DNA of 64,000 nt, from assembly GCA_019188255.1 (NCBI GenBank), contig JAETXT010000003.1:4278001-4342000 (forward strand), in the 5' to 3' direction. Positions 45,829 through 58,223 of the stretch are shown here, in pieces. The notes under the pieces were generated by a model, which was given only the letters and a program-made list of their open reading frames with translations, was not told where the DNA came from and searched no databases. How positions within the stretch are numbered: the first letter of the stretch is position 1; every line of letters starts with the position of its first letter. Source of the stretch: Verticillium longisporum (taxonomy: Eukaryota > Ascomycota > Sordariomycetes > Glomerellales > Plectosphaerellaceae). A program made the translations under genes and the position numbers.

Positions 45829-47153
45829 ATGACAACGAATACAACAGTGCCACTGGCTGCAGAGCCAAAGACTGGCCCGAACGAAGTTGTCAATGTCGGC
45901 CACGGACCCAAGACAGAACGCAGTGCAGCAGATGTCGAACAACAGGTTCCTCCAACAGGCTCGCAAAAGTCGACTTTCAGCTCTCTCGGACTTCTGGACC
46001 GATACCTGGCTGTCTGGATCTTCTTGGCCATGTTGATCGGTATCCTGCTGGGCAACTTTGTGCCCAGCGTCGGGCCGGCGCTGCAAAAGGGTAAATTCGT
46101 TGGTGTATCTGTGCCAATCGGTAAGAGTATCGAGCCCCGGGACGAGAATTCTTTACTGACCGTGCTAGCCATTGGGCTGCTCGTCATGATGTATCCCATA
46201 TTGTGTAAGGTCCAGTACGAGAAGCTGCACATTATCTTCCGCACCCGCGAGATCTGGATCCAGCTGGGTTTCAGCATTGTCGTCAATTGGATTGTGGCGC
46301 CCTTCTTCATGGTAAAGCTACTCGCCCGAACCTCTTGCGCTCATGGCTGACCACATGAAAGCTCGCTCTGGGCTGGGCGTTCCTTCCAGACCAGGAGGGA
46401 CTTCGAAACGGGCTCATCCTCGTCGGCATTGCACGGTGTATCGCCATGGTTCTGATCTGGACGAACTTGGTAAGTTGACGCTTCCACTGCGTCGCTGAAT
46501 TGCACGACTGACGATTACAGGCCGGCGGCGACAATGACTACTGTGCAATACTCGTCGCCGTGAACTCGTTCCTCCAGATCGTTCTCTTCGCTCCTGTTGC
46601 ACTCCTGTTTCTCCGCGTCATTGGTGGCAACAATGATCTCGTCGTGTCGTACTCGACCGTCGCCACGGCCGTGGGTGTGTTCCTTGGCATTCCACTCGGC
46701 GCTGCCATCGTCACACGCCTCGGTTTTCTCTTGACCGTTGGGGCCGATGCCTACTCCAAAAAGATCATCCCCTTCCTAGCGCCGTGGTCGCTCGTTGGGT
46801 TGCTCTATACCATCGTGGTTCTCTTTGGGTCACAGGGTGCTCAAGTCGTGCATCAGATCGTATCAGTGGTGCGCGTGGGTGCTCCTCTGCTCGTGTACTT
46901 CACAGTCATCTTCTTTGCAACGCTATTCGTCACGCGGAGGCTGGGATTTCGCTATGGACTGGCGAGCACCCAGGCTTTCACAGCGGCAAGCAACAATTTT
47001 GAGCTGGCAATTGCGATTGCTGTGGCGTCATTCGGAGCTGATTCGGATGAGGCGCTAGCCACAACTGTCGGGCCGCTGATCGAGGTACCGGTCCTCATTG
47101 CTTTGGTATACTTGGTTAAGTGGTATGCGAGGAAGACTGGCTGGAAGGACTAG
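45829..47153 (+). CDS. ACR3: Arsenite efflux transporter ACR3
   Basis: 391 residues from four exons: 45829-46120, 46169-46311, 46362-46469 and 46521-47153. The introns are 48, 50 and 51 bases. ACR3 exports As(III) across the plasma membrane, driven by the proton gradient. Hydrophilic residues 1-55 precede about ten helices starting RYLAVWIFLAMLIGILLGNF. Key residues are present: the membrane Cys (C171) in GIARCIAMVLIWTNL, and the Glu (E342) in AASNNFELAIAIAVASFG, both needed in studied Acr3 proteins. Other marks are IGLLVMMYPILCKVQYE and NWIVAPFFM. The first intron is in phase and has no stop codon, so an unspliced message would code for 16 more residues. No arsenate reductase gene is adjacent. 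Confidence 0.95.
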
Positions 47154-47451
47154 TAGCCGAATGCTAGATGGCGGCGACGTGGGGTCCGAAGTGAAGGCGA
47201 CGTCTGTTGGCCCGTGCTATCTATCGGTCCTCCCCTGATAAGAGGTCCACAGCTCTCCACCGCCGGCCAGCACCTCCTTCACGTCCCCTCTTCAATGTCG
47301 ACATTGCTTGAACGTCGTTACCAGCAAAGACGAGGATCAATGCAATACACCAGGTCTCTTTGTGTGACGAGGAAGCGAACTGAAACTGACGGGGAATCGT
47401 TCTTACTTTGTTAAATACAATCTTGCCGCGATAGCCAACAACAAGCCCCCG

Positions 47452-49207
47452 ATGGACCGCCTCCCACGAGAGCTCATCGATGCTATCCTACAAGAGTGTG
47501 CCCAGCAGGGGCCTCGGAATACCGTGCTACAGCTGCGCCTAGTCTGCCGTGTTTTCGATCGATTCTTAAAGCCGTTTGCATGCCGGACCATTGCCTTGGA
47601 TTTCAGTCGCTTGAGCAAAGCGAGCGGTCGCCGAATTCCGGATGTTGATGCCCTCCAAACCATCGGCAAATATGCCAAGTGCATGTACATTGACATGATG
47701 GTGTTGCGTGACGAGTGTCAGTATATGTCGGCCCCTGCGCAATCACATTGTCCAACTGACGAGTCCTCAAGTCGAGGTTGAGTTTCTTTCAACGCTTCTC
47801 GAACCTCTTCCCAGCATGAAGGAGTTCATCCACTCTCTGCAATACCGATACTGCATGAGCGATACCTCGTTCACCGAGATTGATTATCACAAGAGGCTAC
47901 TCGACATGTGCTTCAATTGTGATCAGATTAACCGGCTTCGCATCAATCTTCCCTGCCAGCTTGTCGGTCAGCGCTGCAACACTGCCACCATGATCTTGGC
48001 CAACACATTTTCCGCCTTTGCCGAACGATTTAAGAACATGGACCCTACCGGCCCAGAACCTGTCAGGCTGGAGACTCTCGTTGTCGAGAATATCACGGAT
48101 CAGACCATCTACAACCTATGGAAGAACCCCAGCGATGTTCGCAGCATGATGCACGTGTTTTCCGGGCTCAAACACGCCATGTTCACTATCCGCCGTGTCG
48201 AGCTCGTAGACCCACGCATCCTCACCGCTTGGGGTCGCTTTCTCTGGGAGATGTTCCGCATCGCCGAGTCACTCGACAGCCTCCGCCTCGTGGGCACCGA
48301 CGACGACCGCCCGCCGCGCGGTCTCCTCAAACAGACCAAAGCTTGGGTTACTAGCATAATGGAATGGCGGGCTCTCGCGCTGCCGGTGCCGCCCAGCTTC
48401 CACGCCCACCCCTCCCTCACGAGCCTCGCGCTCGAGCGCCTCGACATCTCTCCCATGAACCTCCAGTCCGCCGCCTGGAACTTTGGGTCCACGCTCCGCA
48501 CCCTCATCCTCAATGAGGTGTACCTCAAAGTCGAGCAGAGTACCACCCACAACCGGGACACGACCAAGTCCCTCTGGATCGGCCTGCCAAACCAGCGGCC
48601 CGATGACGACAACCTGTGGATGGCCATGCAGTTCCGCATCCTCGCGCCGAAGCTCGAGCTCGTCCGCGCCTCCTCCCTCAGCTACGACCATTTCCTCCAC
48701 GAAGACCTCTTCCAAGGCGGCACCATCCTCCCCGAAGCCGCCAGCCCGGACTTTGACTTTGTCGACCCCAGCGGCCTCGGCCGCAGCCTCGCCCAGCGTT
48801 TTGTAGAGGTGACCCTCGGCTACGCCCAGCCGCCGTCCCCGCCGCCCACCGTCCGCCCCGTCGTCTTCCTCCCCGAGGACGGCAGCCACGACCACCTCGT
48901 CGCAAACCTCCGACCCCGCCCCGCCGGTGGCCTCGCCATCGTCGACTACGACGCCAACGCCTACCACACGGCTGTCGACGACCCAACCGGCCGCTGGCAC
49001 CGCAGCCTCGACGGCCTGTACCCCAACTCCAACGCCGGCACGCTCCAGACGCTGCACGCGATTGCCGACGCGGCGTTTCGCGGCATGAACGAGATTCAGC
49101 GCCACCGCGATGAGGCGGCCATGCGCGATGGCGTCGCCGGAGAGCCGGCGCAGGAAGGCGGCTGGCTGGCGGCGAACCTGCTCAACATGAATTTTCTCGA
49201 CGAGTGA
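47452..49207 (+). CDS. F-box protein (one frame break)
   Basis: The N-terminus MDRLPRELIDAILQECAQQ with LRLVCRVFDRFLKPFACRTI (residues 1-50) is an F-box that would bind Skp1 in an SCF ubiquitin ligase. The frame from 47452 carries coding-like sequence to about 47726 (CMYIDMMVLRDECQYM). The frame one base over continues from RPLRNHIVQLTSPQVE through SLQYRYCMSDTSFTEIDYHKR, SGLKHAMFTIRRVELVDP, PSLTSLALERLDISPMNL and the acidic end NLLNMNFLDE at 49207. Removing one base near 47727 gives about 584 residues. An intron is not excluded, but I found no standard donor and acceptor at a suitable distance. The C-terminal half probably recognises substrates; these are unknown. Confidence 0.7.
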
Positions 49208-49935
49208 GCTGTTGTCGCGAGGTAGATGTACAGTATTCCGTCTGGCAAGCCTATGAGGTTTGCGTCTTGATGGATTTGTCGAGGACACATACAGCAGCAA
49301 AAGATACCCCACGAGTCCCTTCCGTTCATCTAGGTAGTTTTCACAATGCGATTTCTCGTTTCCGTGACCACAAATGTTGTTGCCCGTTCGTTCGTCTAGC
49401 CTGGCACGAGCCCAATCACAAGTTGATGCAATCAAAACACAAATCAGAGTCAAGACTGTTATTCTTCTTTTTTTCTCTCATCTCATCTATTTCCCGCGCG
49501 ATTCTGTCATCCCTCACAAGCGGAAACATCCCCCTTCACCCAAAAGAACCAGAAAAACTGTCATGCAGCCCTGTGATCACGCAAACCCCCCGCTCAATGA
49601 CGTGCTGGCCCAAGGTAGTCATTCTGCCTCCGGCGATCAGCCTCAGCCTCAGCCGCAACCGCGAAACTTCTCAGCCCCGCGCCATCCTTCTCTTCTCAGT
49701 CGAGATGTCATCAAGCCCCTGTTCTTTCGTGCCTCTGGTATATCGTTTAAACTCAAACCCTTTCCCGAATGGACCTTAAATTTTGAATATACGAAAAAAA
49801 AACGAACCGTTCCCGCCATGCCGCTTTCGGATTTTCTCCGTGCAAAAATAGACGTTTACCCGCCAACACACACGCACACACACACACTCTCCCTCTCTCA
49901 TATCATGTCATCAGCTGAAGGAAGAGGAGAGAGGC
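49208..49935. other. Intergenic, tail-to-tail, with CA microsatellite
   Basis: 728 bases between convergent genes. A CA dinucleotide run occurs at about 49866-49888, followed by a CT run. Nothing else recognised. Confidence 0.5.
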
Positions 49936-51198
49936 TTAGTGTCCGTTGCCGTTGCTGTTGCCATTGGCAGCATTGATCTTCTGCTCGGCGACAGCGCGAT
50001 CGAGGGCGCTGATGACGTCGCGGACGAGGTCGGCAGCGTCCTCGACACCGCAGCTGATGCGGACGAGGTCGTCAAAGACACCAACGGCCTCGCGCTGGTC
50101 GCGGGGGATGCCGGCGTGGGTCATGCTCGAAGGGACCTCGACGAGCGACTCGACGCCGCCGAGGGACTCGGCGAGGGTGAAGATTTGGGTGAGCTGGCAG
50201 AAGCGCTCGGCGGCGGCGTGGCCGCCGCGAATGCGGAAGGAGAGCATGCCGCCGCCCATGGCGTCGCGGTGCTGCTTGCGGGCAATGTGGCGGTGGGGGT
50301 GGGAGTCGAGGCCGGGGTAGTTGACGGCGATGACGTTGTGCGAGGCCTCGAGGGCCGTGGCGACGGCCGTGGCGTTGCGCGTGGCCTCGCGGGCGCGGAG
50401 GTGCAGCGTCTTGAGGCCGCGGTGGGCGAGCCACGAGTCAAAGGCCGAGGGGACGGCGCCGATGGCGTTCTGGAGGAAAGAGAGGCGGGCGTGAAGGTCG
50501 TCCGAGTTGAAGGCGGCGACGCCCATGACAACGTCCGAGTGGCCGTTGATGTACTTTGTCACCGAGTGGACGACAATGTCGGCGCCGAGGTCGAGCGGGT
50601 TCTGGACGTAGGGGGACAGGAACGTGTTGTCGACGACGACCTGGATGCCGTGCTGGTGGGCCTGGGTGGCGACGGCGCGCACGTCGACGAGACGGAGGGT
50701 CGGGTTCGAGGGCGTCTCGATCCAGATGAGCTTGGTCTGCGGCGTGATGTGGGCCGAGATGTCGACCTCAATCTCGGGCGTGAAAGTGACCTTGACGCCG
50801 TGGGCCTTGGCGACCTGGGTGAAGTAGCGGTGGGTGCCGCCGTAGACGTCCGAGACGGAGATGACGTGCGAGCCGGCGGCCAGCGACTGGAGGACGACGG
50901 CGGTGGTGGCGCTGCCGGAAGAGAAGGCGAGGGCGTACTTGGCCTTCTCGAGCGCAGCGACGGCCGTCTCAAAGTTGTGGCGGTTGGGGTTCGAGGAGCG
51001 AGAGTACTCATACTCGCCGACAGGCTTGCCGACGGCTGTCTGAGCAAAGGTCGTCGACAGGGAGATGGACTCAATGACGGCGCCGGTCGTGGGGTCGTGG
51101 GGGCTGCCAGCGTGGACAGCGAGGGTGCCAAAGTTGTGAACAGGCGAGGGCGCGCGAGGCGGCGTCTCGATGGGGTGGTCGGCGAGAGGGACGGTCAT
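49936..51198 (-). CDS. CYS3: Cystathionine gamma-lyase
   Basis: 420 residues, one exon, starting MTVPLADHPIETPP. A PLP enzyme of the Cys/Met metabolism family; it splits cystathionine into cysteine, 2-oxobutyrate and ammonia in the cytosol (reverse transsulfuration). Visible marks are GTLAVHAGSPHDPTTGAVI at the N-terminus, the cofactor-phosphate and tyrosine region EYEYSRSSNPNR, SSGSATTAVVLQSL, DVYGGTHRYF, VVDNTFLSPYVQNPLDLGAD, and the PLP lysine in SVTKYINGHSDVV (near residue 215). The C-terminal domain has LAESLGGVESLVEVPSSMTHAG and LVRISCGVEDAADL. The GVESL and SSMTHA motifs favour gamma-lyase over cystathionine beta-lyase or gamma-synthase. The tail NGNSNGNGH is low-complexity. A 500-codon frame on the opposite strand is a codon-bias artefact. 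Confidence 0.93.
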   Translation of the reverse strand: MTVPLADHPIETPPRAPSPVHNFGTLAVHAGSPHDPTTGAVIESISLSTTFAQTAVGKPVGEYEYSRSSNPNRHNFETAVAALEKAKYALAFSSGSATTAVVLQSLAAGSHVISVSDVYGGTHRYFTQVAKAHGVKVTFTPEIEVDISAHITPQTKLIWIETPSNPTLRLVDVRAVATQAHQHGIQVVVDNTFLSPYVQNPLDLGADIVVHSVTKYINGHSDVVMGVAAFNSDDLHARLSFLQNAIGAVPSAFDSWLAHRGLKTLHLRAREATRNATAVATALEASHNVIAVNYPGLDSHPHRHIARKQHRDAMGGGMLSFRIRGGHAAAERFCQLTQIFTLAESLGGVESLVEVPSSMTHAGIPRDQREAVGVFDDLVRISCGVEDAADLVRDVISALDRAVAEQKINAANGNSNGNGH

Positions 51199-54061
51199 TG
51201 TGGCGGCTGTGGTTGTGAAGGAGGAGCTGGTGGTGTTAATGGTGTTGGTGGTATATGCCTTGCAGGTTGGCTACCCTGGGTAGGTCGTGTTATCACGGTG
51301 AATGAAGTTGCTGGGGCGATGGAGATCAGCAGGCCAGCAGAGAGCTTCAAGAAACGACAAGGAGAAGAGAGAATGGAGCAGGAGGCAGAGGTGACGAGGG
51401 AGGAGGAAAGGGCTTGTCGTAATTATAGGGTAAAAACGTAAAAGGTTGCTGGCGCCCGCCCGGTGAAGCGTCGAAGTCCATGGATGGAGGGATGGAGGGG
51501 CACCGGCATTCGCTGGGCGTGAGCTAAGCAGCTTCCTGCTCGATAAGCTGGCGGGTACGTACCCTTCGGCCTTAGCTCCTGCTGCCCCATCAGGCGATCC
51601 AGCGTCGTTCGGCTGCCCCGCACTCACCTGCAGGGTGCCTCCTGCCTTACCTGCCTAGGGAAAGGAATAGCGGACAGTACAGCGTGCACATCACTGGAAC
51701 CATCTGTTTTCTCACAGCTGTCCCTCTGAACAGTCAACCCAGCTAGGTACCGTACGGCACGGTACCTCGTCGTTTGCGGGTCACTTCATGGATCGCCCGG
51801 GTATCTCCCCGTCAAAGGCCCATCAATGTCCCCGCCGTCTCGGGAATGGAACGTTTTTTTTCTTCTGCATTTTTCCTTCAACTTTTTTTTTTTTTCTTTC
51901 GGGCGCGGCTCTGGGACAAGCTCGATCACGCAATCCCGTTTCTGACCCCATGATGACTCAACGACGCCCCTGGCCGTTTCCCTCCCTCTCCTTCCGGATG
52001 CACACCTCCCTCGACCCGACCATGTCTTTGGCCCAGCAATGTCGTGATCAACAAGGCCCCTTCGCATGCTTGCTTGTCCCTTGATCATTGTTTTTAGGGT
52101 TTGCCCATGTCTCGAGACGACCTCTTGGGTGCGTTTGCATCGGTATGATGTGATCAACGATGGCGGCATCCGTAGTGCCCCCTTGCTGCATTATCTAGGG
52201 TCTCATCTATCGATGGGCATGGAGCAAAGTCACCATTACGGAAGGAGGGACAGCAGACCATGTCCAGATGAAAACATCGGGTTTGAGCTCACCGCTAGAA
52301 GCCGTTCCGCTTTCCAGAAGGTCCACGAACAAGAGGGGCCCGCTCAAACACTCCGATTGAGAACCTGGAAGGTGCGTACCCTCGAACCTGGTCTCCAAGG
52401 GCGCTTCCGTCATTTTGCGGCGGCATGATCAATCCGGCCATTGCGGCCGTCTGGAGAGGGACACTCCGGGGGCTGATGCTGATGCTGATGCTGCTGACAT
52501 ATTGACCCAGTATCACAATATGCGGCCGAGGCAGCGTGTCGCACGCGCCCTGCCGAGAGTCTGCTGTCTGTCCATCTGTTTCCGTCCTGACATCATCAGG
52601 CTTGTCCGTCAGGTGTATTTCAAAGCCGAAACCCGAAGGGCACGGCTCTACGAACGGCCACTTCCGGGTCGGACGTGACTAATGGTACGGCCGATGCTCC
52701 AGGATCATGGAGGGGCCAACCCTGGTGCTATCCTCCTTCCAACAACGCGAACCCCGAGCGACTCGAGATGGTTGGATTTCTTTTTGGTAGTCCTTTCTGT
52801 TGGGCCACACAGACACACAGACTCGCACACATGGGTCTCATCGCACTCGACCCCGCATCTTGGGTTCGCTCACTTTTCTTGCCCGCCAGAGGCGCGTATT
52901 AAAATCATATTGAATGCCGCCAATGGCCTTGACACGTCCATGGCAAACCCCGACAACCCAGTCACACACCGTCCTTCAAATGCCGAGTCTTCGCCAAGGT
53001 AGGTTGTTAAACCGCTGAGGATGGTGTGTTGCACCAGAACAGCTCTTCACATGGCGCGCTGATGAAGGTCTCATGTTCTGGAAAGCCCCCTCCTCCCCCT
53101 CCCCCTCCATCTTGTCGCTGCTGCTTGATCACATCATCGGATGCCCTGGAGGTCCGGTCCAATAAAGGCCATTTCGTGCCTGGCAAAGACAGGCTGGCAC
53201 AGGGCTGTATACGCAGGCTGTCAGCTCGAACCTCGCTCCCCCCAGATCTGCGGATCTACGCCTGAGATCGCTTGCGCAGCACCTGTCCACCCTACGCCAC
53301 ACTGCGCCCCCCTCCGCCCCTCCTCGGCGCGCTGCAAGCGCAGCAGCACATGGGCATCACGCAATCCATCCCATCGTAGGAGGGCACCGGCGTATCCACC
53401 ATCCCCGGTCGGAAAACAGTCGCCCCGCTCTCCGGCGCCCGTCTGATGGCCGCTTCGGCTCCGGGACGTGGAGTCTGGCCGCGCACCTGCACCTGTGGCT
53501 GCGGCGGATCAGTCGAAGCCACACCGTGCCCATCGTTCTCCTACTGTACCCCTGTTCTCCCCGCTTCGCGCCCCCCACTCCATCCATGGGCCCCCCTTAA
53601 CGGAATTGCCTTCAGGCACAGGCTCCAATCGAATAGCGCTGAATGACCACTGCCAGGGCGGGCCCTTACAGCGATAGCGTGGCTGAGCACTGGGCAGACA
53701 GTGTGCAGGCAGCCCCTGTCAGCTCATGTCTCTCGCAACCCCCCGCTGTCTTTACTCACTACACGACGACTTCACCGATCACCTGCCATTTGCCCTTTGC
53801 CAATCGACCACGATCAGATTGACCCCTTTGAGCGTCATAGCGACGCCCTTACGTGTATTGCGGAGTATCACGACTGGTAGTACAATACAGCGAATCACTT
53901 GCCTTGGGCACTCGAACTACGTGCCATCATCTTCGCTGCTGAAAGACTCTACTCTTCGAGCAACACCAAATCTACTTCAACTTGCGCAATGCGCCTGAAT
54001 ACCTAGTTCAACCCTAGGCTTTCGAACACTTATCCCTCCATAGTCATTCACGCTCCGTAGG
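51199..54061. other. 2.9-kb gene-poor interval
   Basis: Upstream regions of the divergent CYS3 and Zn2Cys6 genes. Contains a poly-T tract at about 51883-51896 and TGATGC repeats near 52472-52497. No gene supported. Confidence 0.4.
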
Positions 54062-55620
54062 ATGCCTCCCCGACGATCACACAAGAAGTCGAGGGCAGGC
54101 TGTCGGCGGTGCAAGTCGCGCAAGATCAAGGTAATGCCAGTCCCCTCCACCGCTGCCTTCTCCCCCGACTCGCCATGCCATGCCGGAACCTCGGATCTGA
54201 CGAGACGCGAGTCTAGTGCGACGAAGTTCATCCACGATGCGGCAACTGCCTCAAGCACGGTGTGGCATGCGATTTTCAGAACCCCGACATAGTCGAAGAT
54301 CTCGTCGCTACCGCCTCAGCACCATCGCCAGCACCCCCCGCCCCCGCCCCGACAACGGCCCCAGCAGCAGATGCCTCCACGCCCGCCTCCTCTCCCACCA
54401 TACCATCGCTCAGCGACCTCAAGACGCCGTCACAAGGCGTCACATCACCGGCCCTGTCATTTGCCACACCACTCTACACCATGCCGTCGACGCCCACCAT
54501 CAGCACCAAGTCCCCGACGAACCGTCTCCTCGAGCTTCGCCTGATGCACCAGTACACATCCATGACATCGCGCACCCTCGTCGTGAACTCGCCCATCACC
54601 GACGATATTTGGCAGAACACAGTCCCACGCCTCGCCTTTAGCGGCGCCAACTATCTCGCCGACGCCATGCTCGCCGTCGCCGCCCTTCACCTCCGCTCCT
54701 TCAACCCTGACGACAAGGACCTCGCCCGCGCCTCCCACTCCTACATGGCCTCGTCTCTGTCCGAGTACTGCGCCTCTCTGAACGAAGGGATCAACGAGTC
54801 CAACGCCGAGGCCCTCTTCCTGACGGCCACCCTCATCGCCTTCCAGTCGTCCGCCTCGCGCATCTTCATCCGCGACGACGCGAACCCGGCCGACCCCGCG
54901 AGCGCCTACACGCTGCCGCTGTCGTGGTTCCACGCCTTCCAGGGTGTCAAGACGGTCGTCGCCTCGTCCTGGCCCTGGCTCCGCTCCTCGGGCATCGTCA
55001 TACCCATCATCGACTCGCAGCCCGTGCTGCAGCTGGACCTCGACGGCTGCGCGCCCACGTCCTTCTTCGGCCACCTTCTCACGGACCTCGACGACGAGCT
55101 CGCCGCCGAGCCGTGCCCCGTAACGGTCATGGCGACCAAACAGACGTATCTCCACGCCGTCGCAGTCCTCAACTGGGCGCACAAGATCCCGCACCGCGGC
55201 GCCGCCCTCGCCTTCCCGGCCACCGTGTCGAAGCGTTTCCTCGACCTGATCGAGGCCCGCCGTCCGCGCGCCCTCGTCGTGCTCGCCTGCTTCTTCGCCT
55301 GCCTCAAGAGCATCGAGAACGTCTGGTGGCTGCACGGCGCCGCCCGCCGCGAGGTCATGGGCATCGTCTCCCAGTTCGAGGCCGCGAGCCCCTGGTGGGC
55401 CCACCTCGAGTGGCCCGTCCGCATCGCCCTCTACGACGGCGCCGTCATCCCGCCCGACGTCTGGGGCGCCGACTGGGTCACCGAGGAGGGCAAGACGGAC
55501 AAGAGCTCCACCATGCTCAACGAGACGTTTGTCAACCACATCGAGATCCTCGCTGGCATGCTGGCCAAGGCGCAGTCGCTGCCGCCGATTCCCATTCCGA
55601 GTGATGCGGTTCTCGGGTGA
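54062..55620 (+). CDS. Zn2Cys6 transcription factor
   Basis: 490 residues from two exons, 54062-54130 and 54217-55620; intron 54131-54216 (GTAATG, TCTAG) falls between residues 23 and 24, inside the zinc cluster. Joined, the cluster is C14-x2-C17-x6-C24-x6-C31-x2-C34-x6-C41 (AGCRRCKSRKIKCDEVHP, CGNCLKHGVACDF). It binds DNA through six cysteines and two zinc ions. A Pro/Ala/Ser-rich linker (about 55-110) is followed by a helical effector domain (LMHQYTSMTSRTLVV, MLAVAALHLRSFNPDD, ALFLTATLIAFQSSA) of the kind found in fungal C6 regulators such as the sterol regulator group. Target genes unknown. There is no adjacent biosynthetic cluster for it to control. Confidence 0.9.
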
Positions 55621-56419
55621 TCCGGCTGATGTCAGATTTCAAAAGAACAGAAAAGGCAGATCGGAACAAATACGCAGCTCCAGGTCACATGGTGTCAGAT
55701 TGCCGAGGCGCTGCTGACCCAGGTTTTCGGGATCATCCCTCATTGGCTTCTTTTCTTCTTCTTCACTTTTGGTTGAATATTTTGGTAGCCCGGGAATTGA
55801 CGGGCGGCGTCGTATGAGCATCAGTCCATGGCCCCTGCTCCTTGAGCACGCCTAGAGAGGATTAGCAATTGTCTACAGGAGGCGTTTGACAGAATTGATT
55901 CACCTACTCGACGCTTATGGCGATGATTCGAGTGGTATCATGGGATTTTGTTTGGGGGGGGGGGCAACTTTTTCAAAGCATATATATAGCGCGTTCTGGG
56001 TCACATTTTGGGTACAAACGGTTGGGATCAGACTTTGGTGGGGAGGCCAGGCTTGGACATGCTTATTCGAGTTCTGGCAGAGGAACCATATAGACGACCT
56101 TTTATCCAAAGAGAATAGGTTGCAAAGTAAGTAAAGCACACAAACAAGCGTGGTCACTCTGGTGTGTTACGGACATGACGATTCAAGAATACAAGGGCGG
56201 ACGGAATAGCATGATGATAACCGAATCCTGTCTAGAGCATGTCCGAAGGACCGAAACAGCCACGACGCCGCTTTTTCTTTTTGTATCGCAAGCCAGAGAT
56301 GCATCCCCCCTTCCCGAACGCCAGCCCAAGAGACGCAGAAGCAAGAACCCACATCACCTAGCACGGTCCACCTATACGACAACCCCCTTCCCCCCCCCAT
56401 CCATCGCCGGGACATTGCC
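55621..56419. other. Intergenic, tail-to-tail
   Basis: 799 bases between convergent genes. A G-run occurs near 55954-55965. Nothing else recognised. Confidence 0.5.
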
Positions 56420-57503
56420 TCAGTTCTTCTTCCTCTTGTCCGTCTTGACCTCGTCGTCGCTCGCCGCATCGTCGTCGGCAACGTCGCGGCTGCGCTTGAG
56501 ACCCTTCATCCTGCGCGTCTGCAGCTGGCTGAGGTCCTGGCGGCCCGTGTGCACGCGACCGACCTTGTCGCCAATCTCGTCCGTCTTGATGTTCTTCTTG
56601 GTGCGCTCCTCGGTCGTCTTGGGCCGGCGCATGGCCTCCTTGAGCATGGCCTCCTCGGGCTGCTGCATGCGGCCGACGCGAAAGTCCATGCGCGGGCCAA
56701 TCTCGTCGACCTCGACGCGCGGCAGCCGCTGCCCGGACCGCCTCGTGCGGATCGTGTACACGCGCAGCCGCATCGGCGGCTTGGCGCCCGCGAGCCCTTC
56801 CTCCTCGACCGACAGGCTGACGAGGTAGCGCAGGCCCTCGACGTCGACCTTGTCCGACGGCTCGCCCTTGAAGAAGTCGGTCCACATGCTCTTGGCCATG
56901 GTGTACTCGTTGGCGACGGGCGAGTCCCAGGCCGTGCCGGAGAAGACGACTATGGGCCGCTGGCCGACGGCAAACTTGGCGCCCTTGAACTGCTCGAGCT
57001 GGCGGAACGTGTCGACGTCGAGGTGCATCTCCAGCATGTCGAGCACCTTGTGCGCAAAGAGGCGCGCAAACGTAATCGTGTGCGGCCGCTTCTTCGAGTG
57101 GAACCCAAACATGACGAGGGACGACTGGTTCTTCTCGCCGAGGAACTCGAGCGAGTCGGCCTTTTCAAACGGGTGGATCTCGTTCTTCTTCGTGAGCCTG
57201 TTTTTTTTCATGTCTGTTAGTGATCTTTTTTTCATCCCTCTGGAACATCAGACTGGGGGGCTATGTCGCACTTCTTGACGAGCGGCTCCCGCATGATGCA
57301 GAGGTTGCTTAGCGCATCCTGCACGACCTGGCTGCACGTCGAGCCCTTGAGGGCCATGAGACGCTTGGGGTTTTCGACGACCTTGGGCTCGCGATCGGCG
57401 AGGGCGCGCTTGCTTCGCGCATTGCGCGGCTTGCTGTTCTGGTCAGATGTACGGTCGGTGTAGAGAGGCTGCTGGCATCCGAGACTCACACTTGACGAAG
57501 CAT
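56420..57503 (-). CDS. RPF2: Ribosome biogenesis factor RPF2 (Brix domain)
   Basis: 317 residues from three exons: 57503-57490 (14 bases), 57433-57272 and 57197-56420. The introns are 57489-57434 (GTGAGT) and 57271-57198 (GTGCGA); the first junction restores MLRQVKPRNARSKRAL, matching the conserved Rpf2 N-terminus. Rpf2 works with Rrs1 in the nucleolus to load the 5S RNP into pre-60S particles. The Brix domain shows KKNEIHPFEKADSLEFLGEKN, SLVMFGFHSKKRPHTITFARLF, and near its end VEVDEIGPRMDFRVGRMQ and the motif DKVGRVHTGRQDLSQLQTRRMKGLKR. The C-terminus is acidic and then basic (DKRKKN), suiting nucleolar location. It is followed closely by other nuclear genes (Dep1-like, NOP12). Confidence 0.94.
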
Positions 57504-58223
57504 CGTGGGCTGTGGGTCTGAGATTGGCCGGTCTTTCTGATTTTCGTTCCTTCTTGACACGCCGGGCAGATTGAGAAACGAGCGTTGGCAAGGGGTATAT
57601 TCGCTCGGTCTATCGATGCAATGGACAGTGGCGACAAGGCGGCAGTCGAGTTTGTCGTGCAGAGCTCAATGGTGAAGTTGAACGCAAAGGCTGGGAACAG
57701 TTTTTTTGGTGGAGCCCGCCTTATCGATAGGCCTACACCCCGCGGTGTGCATTCCGCCAGGACCCCTGCTCACGCTCACGCTCCAATGCTTGACAACTCG
57801 AGTGAATTCGACCAAATCACTAAGCAGGAATTCAGGTGCTGCCGCCATTGAGCTCTTGACATCCTCACTGATGACTGACTCCATTGAGTTATATGCGATG
57901 GATGCTGCCGAAAACACCTGAGTACTAGGTTCCCATCACCGCCCCCCTATCCCGTATCCTGTACATTTCTCATTACACAAAGCAAAGCAAAGCCCCCTCC
58001 CTCCCCCACCGCTCGTCTCGAGGACATGAAAACTCTCGCCCTCTGTGAGGAGCGCATTTGCGCCTCTTTTAATGCCAGCAGTTCTGGTTGCGCGGGTGGC
58101 GCGCTGAGTATGGACATCCGAAAACAAAGGCCCTGTGTCACCACCTATGGCCTGGGTATCATCGCACGTGTGAGCGCCCTCCGCAAATGAAACGCCGAAA
58201 TTGCCGCCCGGTGATCGCGCCGC
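57504..58223. other. RPF2 upstream region / 3' region of Dep1-like gene
   Basis: 720 bases between two minus-strand genes. No further gene. The RPF2 promoter must lie here. Confidence 0.5.

Noticed and set aside
49939..51441. 500-codon plus-strand open frame opposite CYS3
   Set aside because: It is an exact antisense of a conserved PLP enzyme with strong GC3 bias, has Val/Asp/Gly-rich meaningless sequence, and shows no domain.
54457..55539. 360-codon minus-strand frame opposite the Zn2Cys6 gene
   Set aside because: Antisense artefact of C-ending codons; the plus-strand protein has the zinc cluster and regulator domain.
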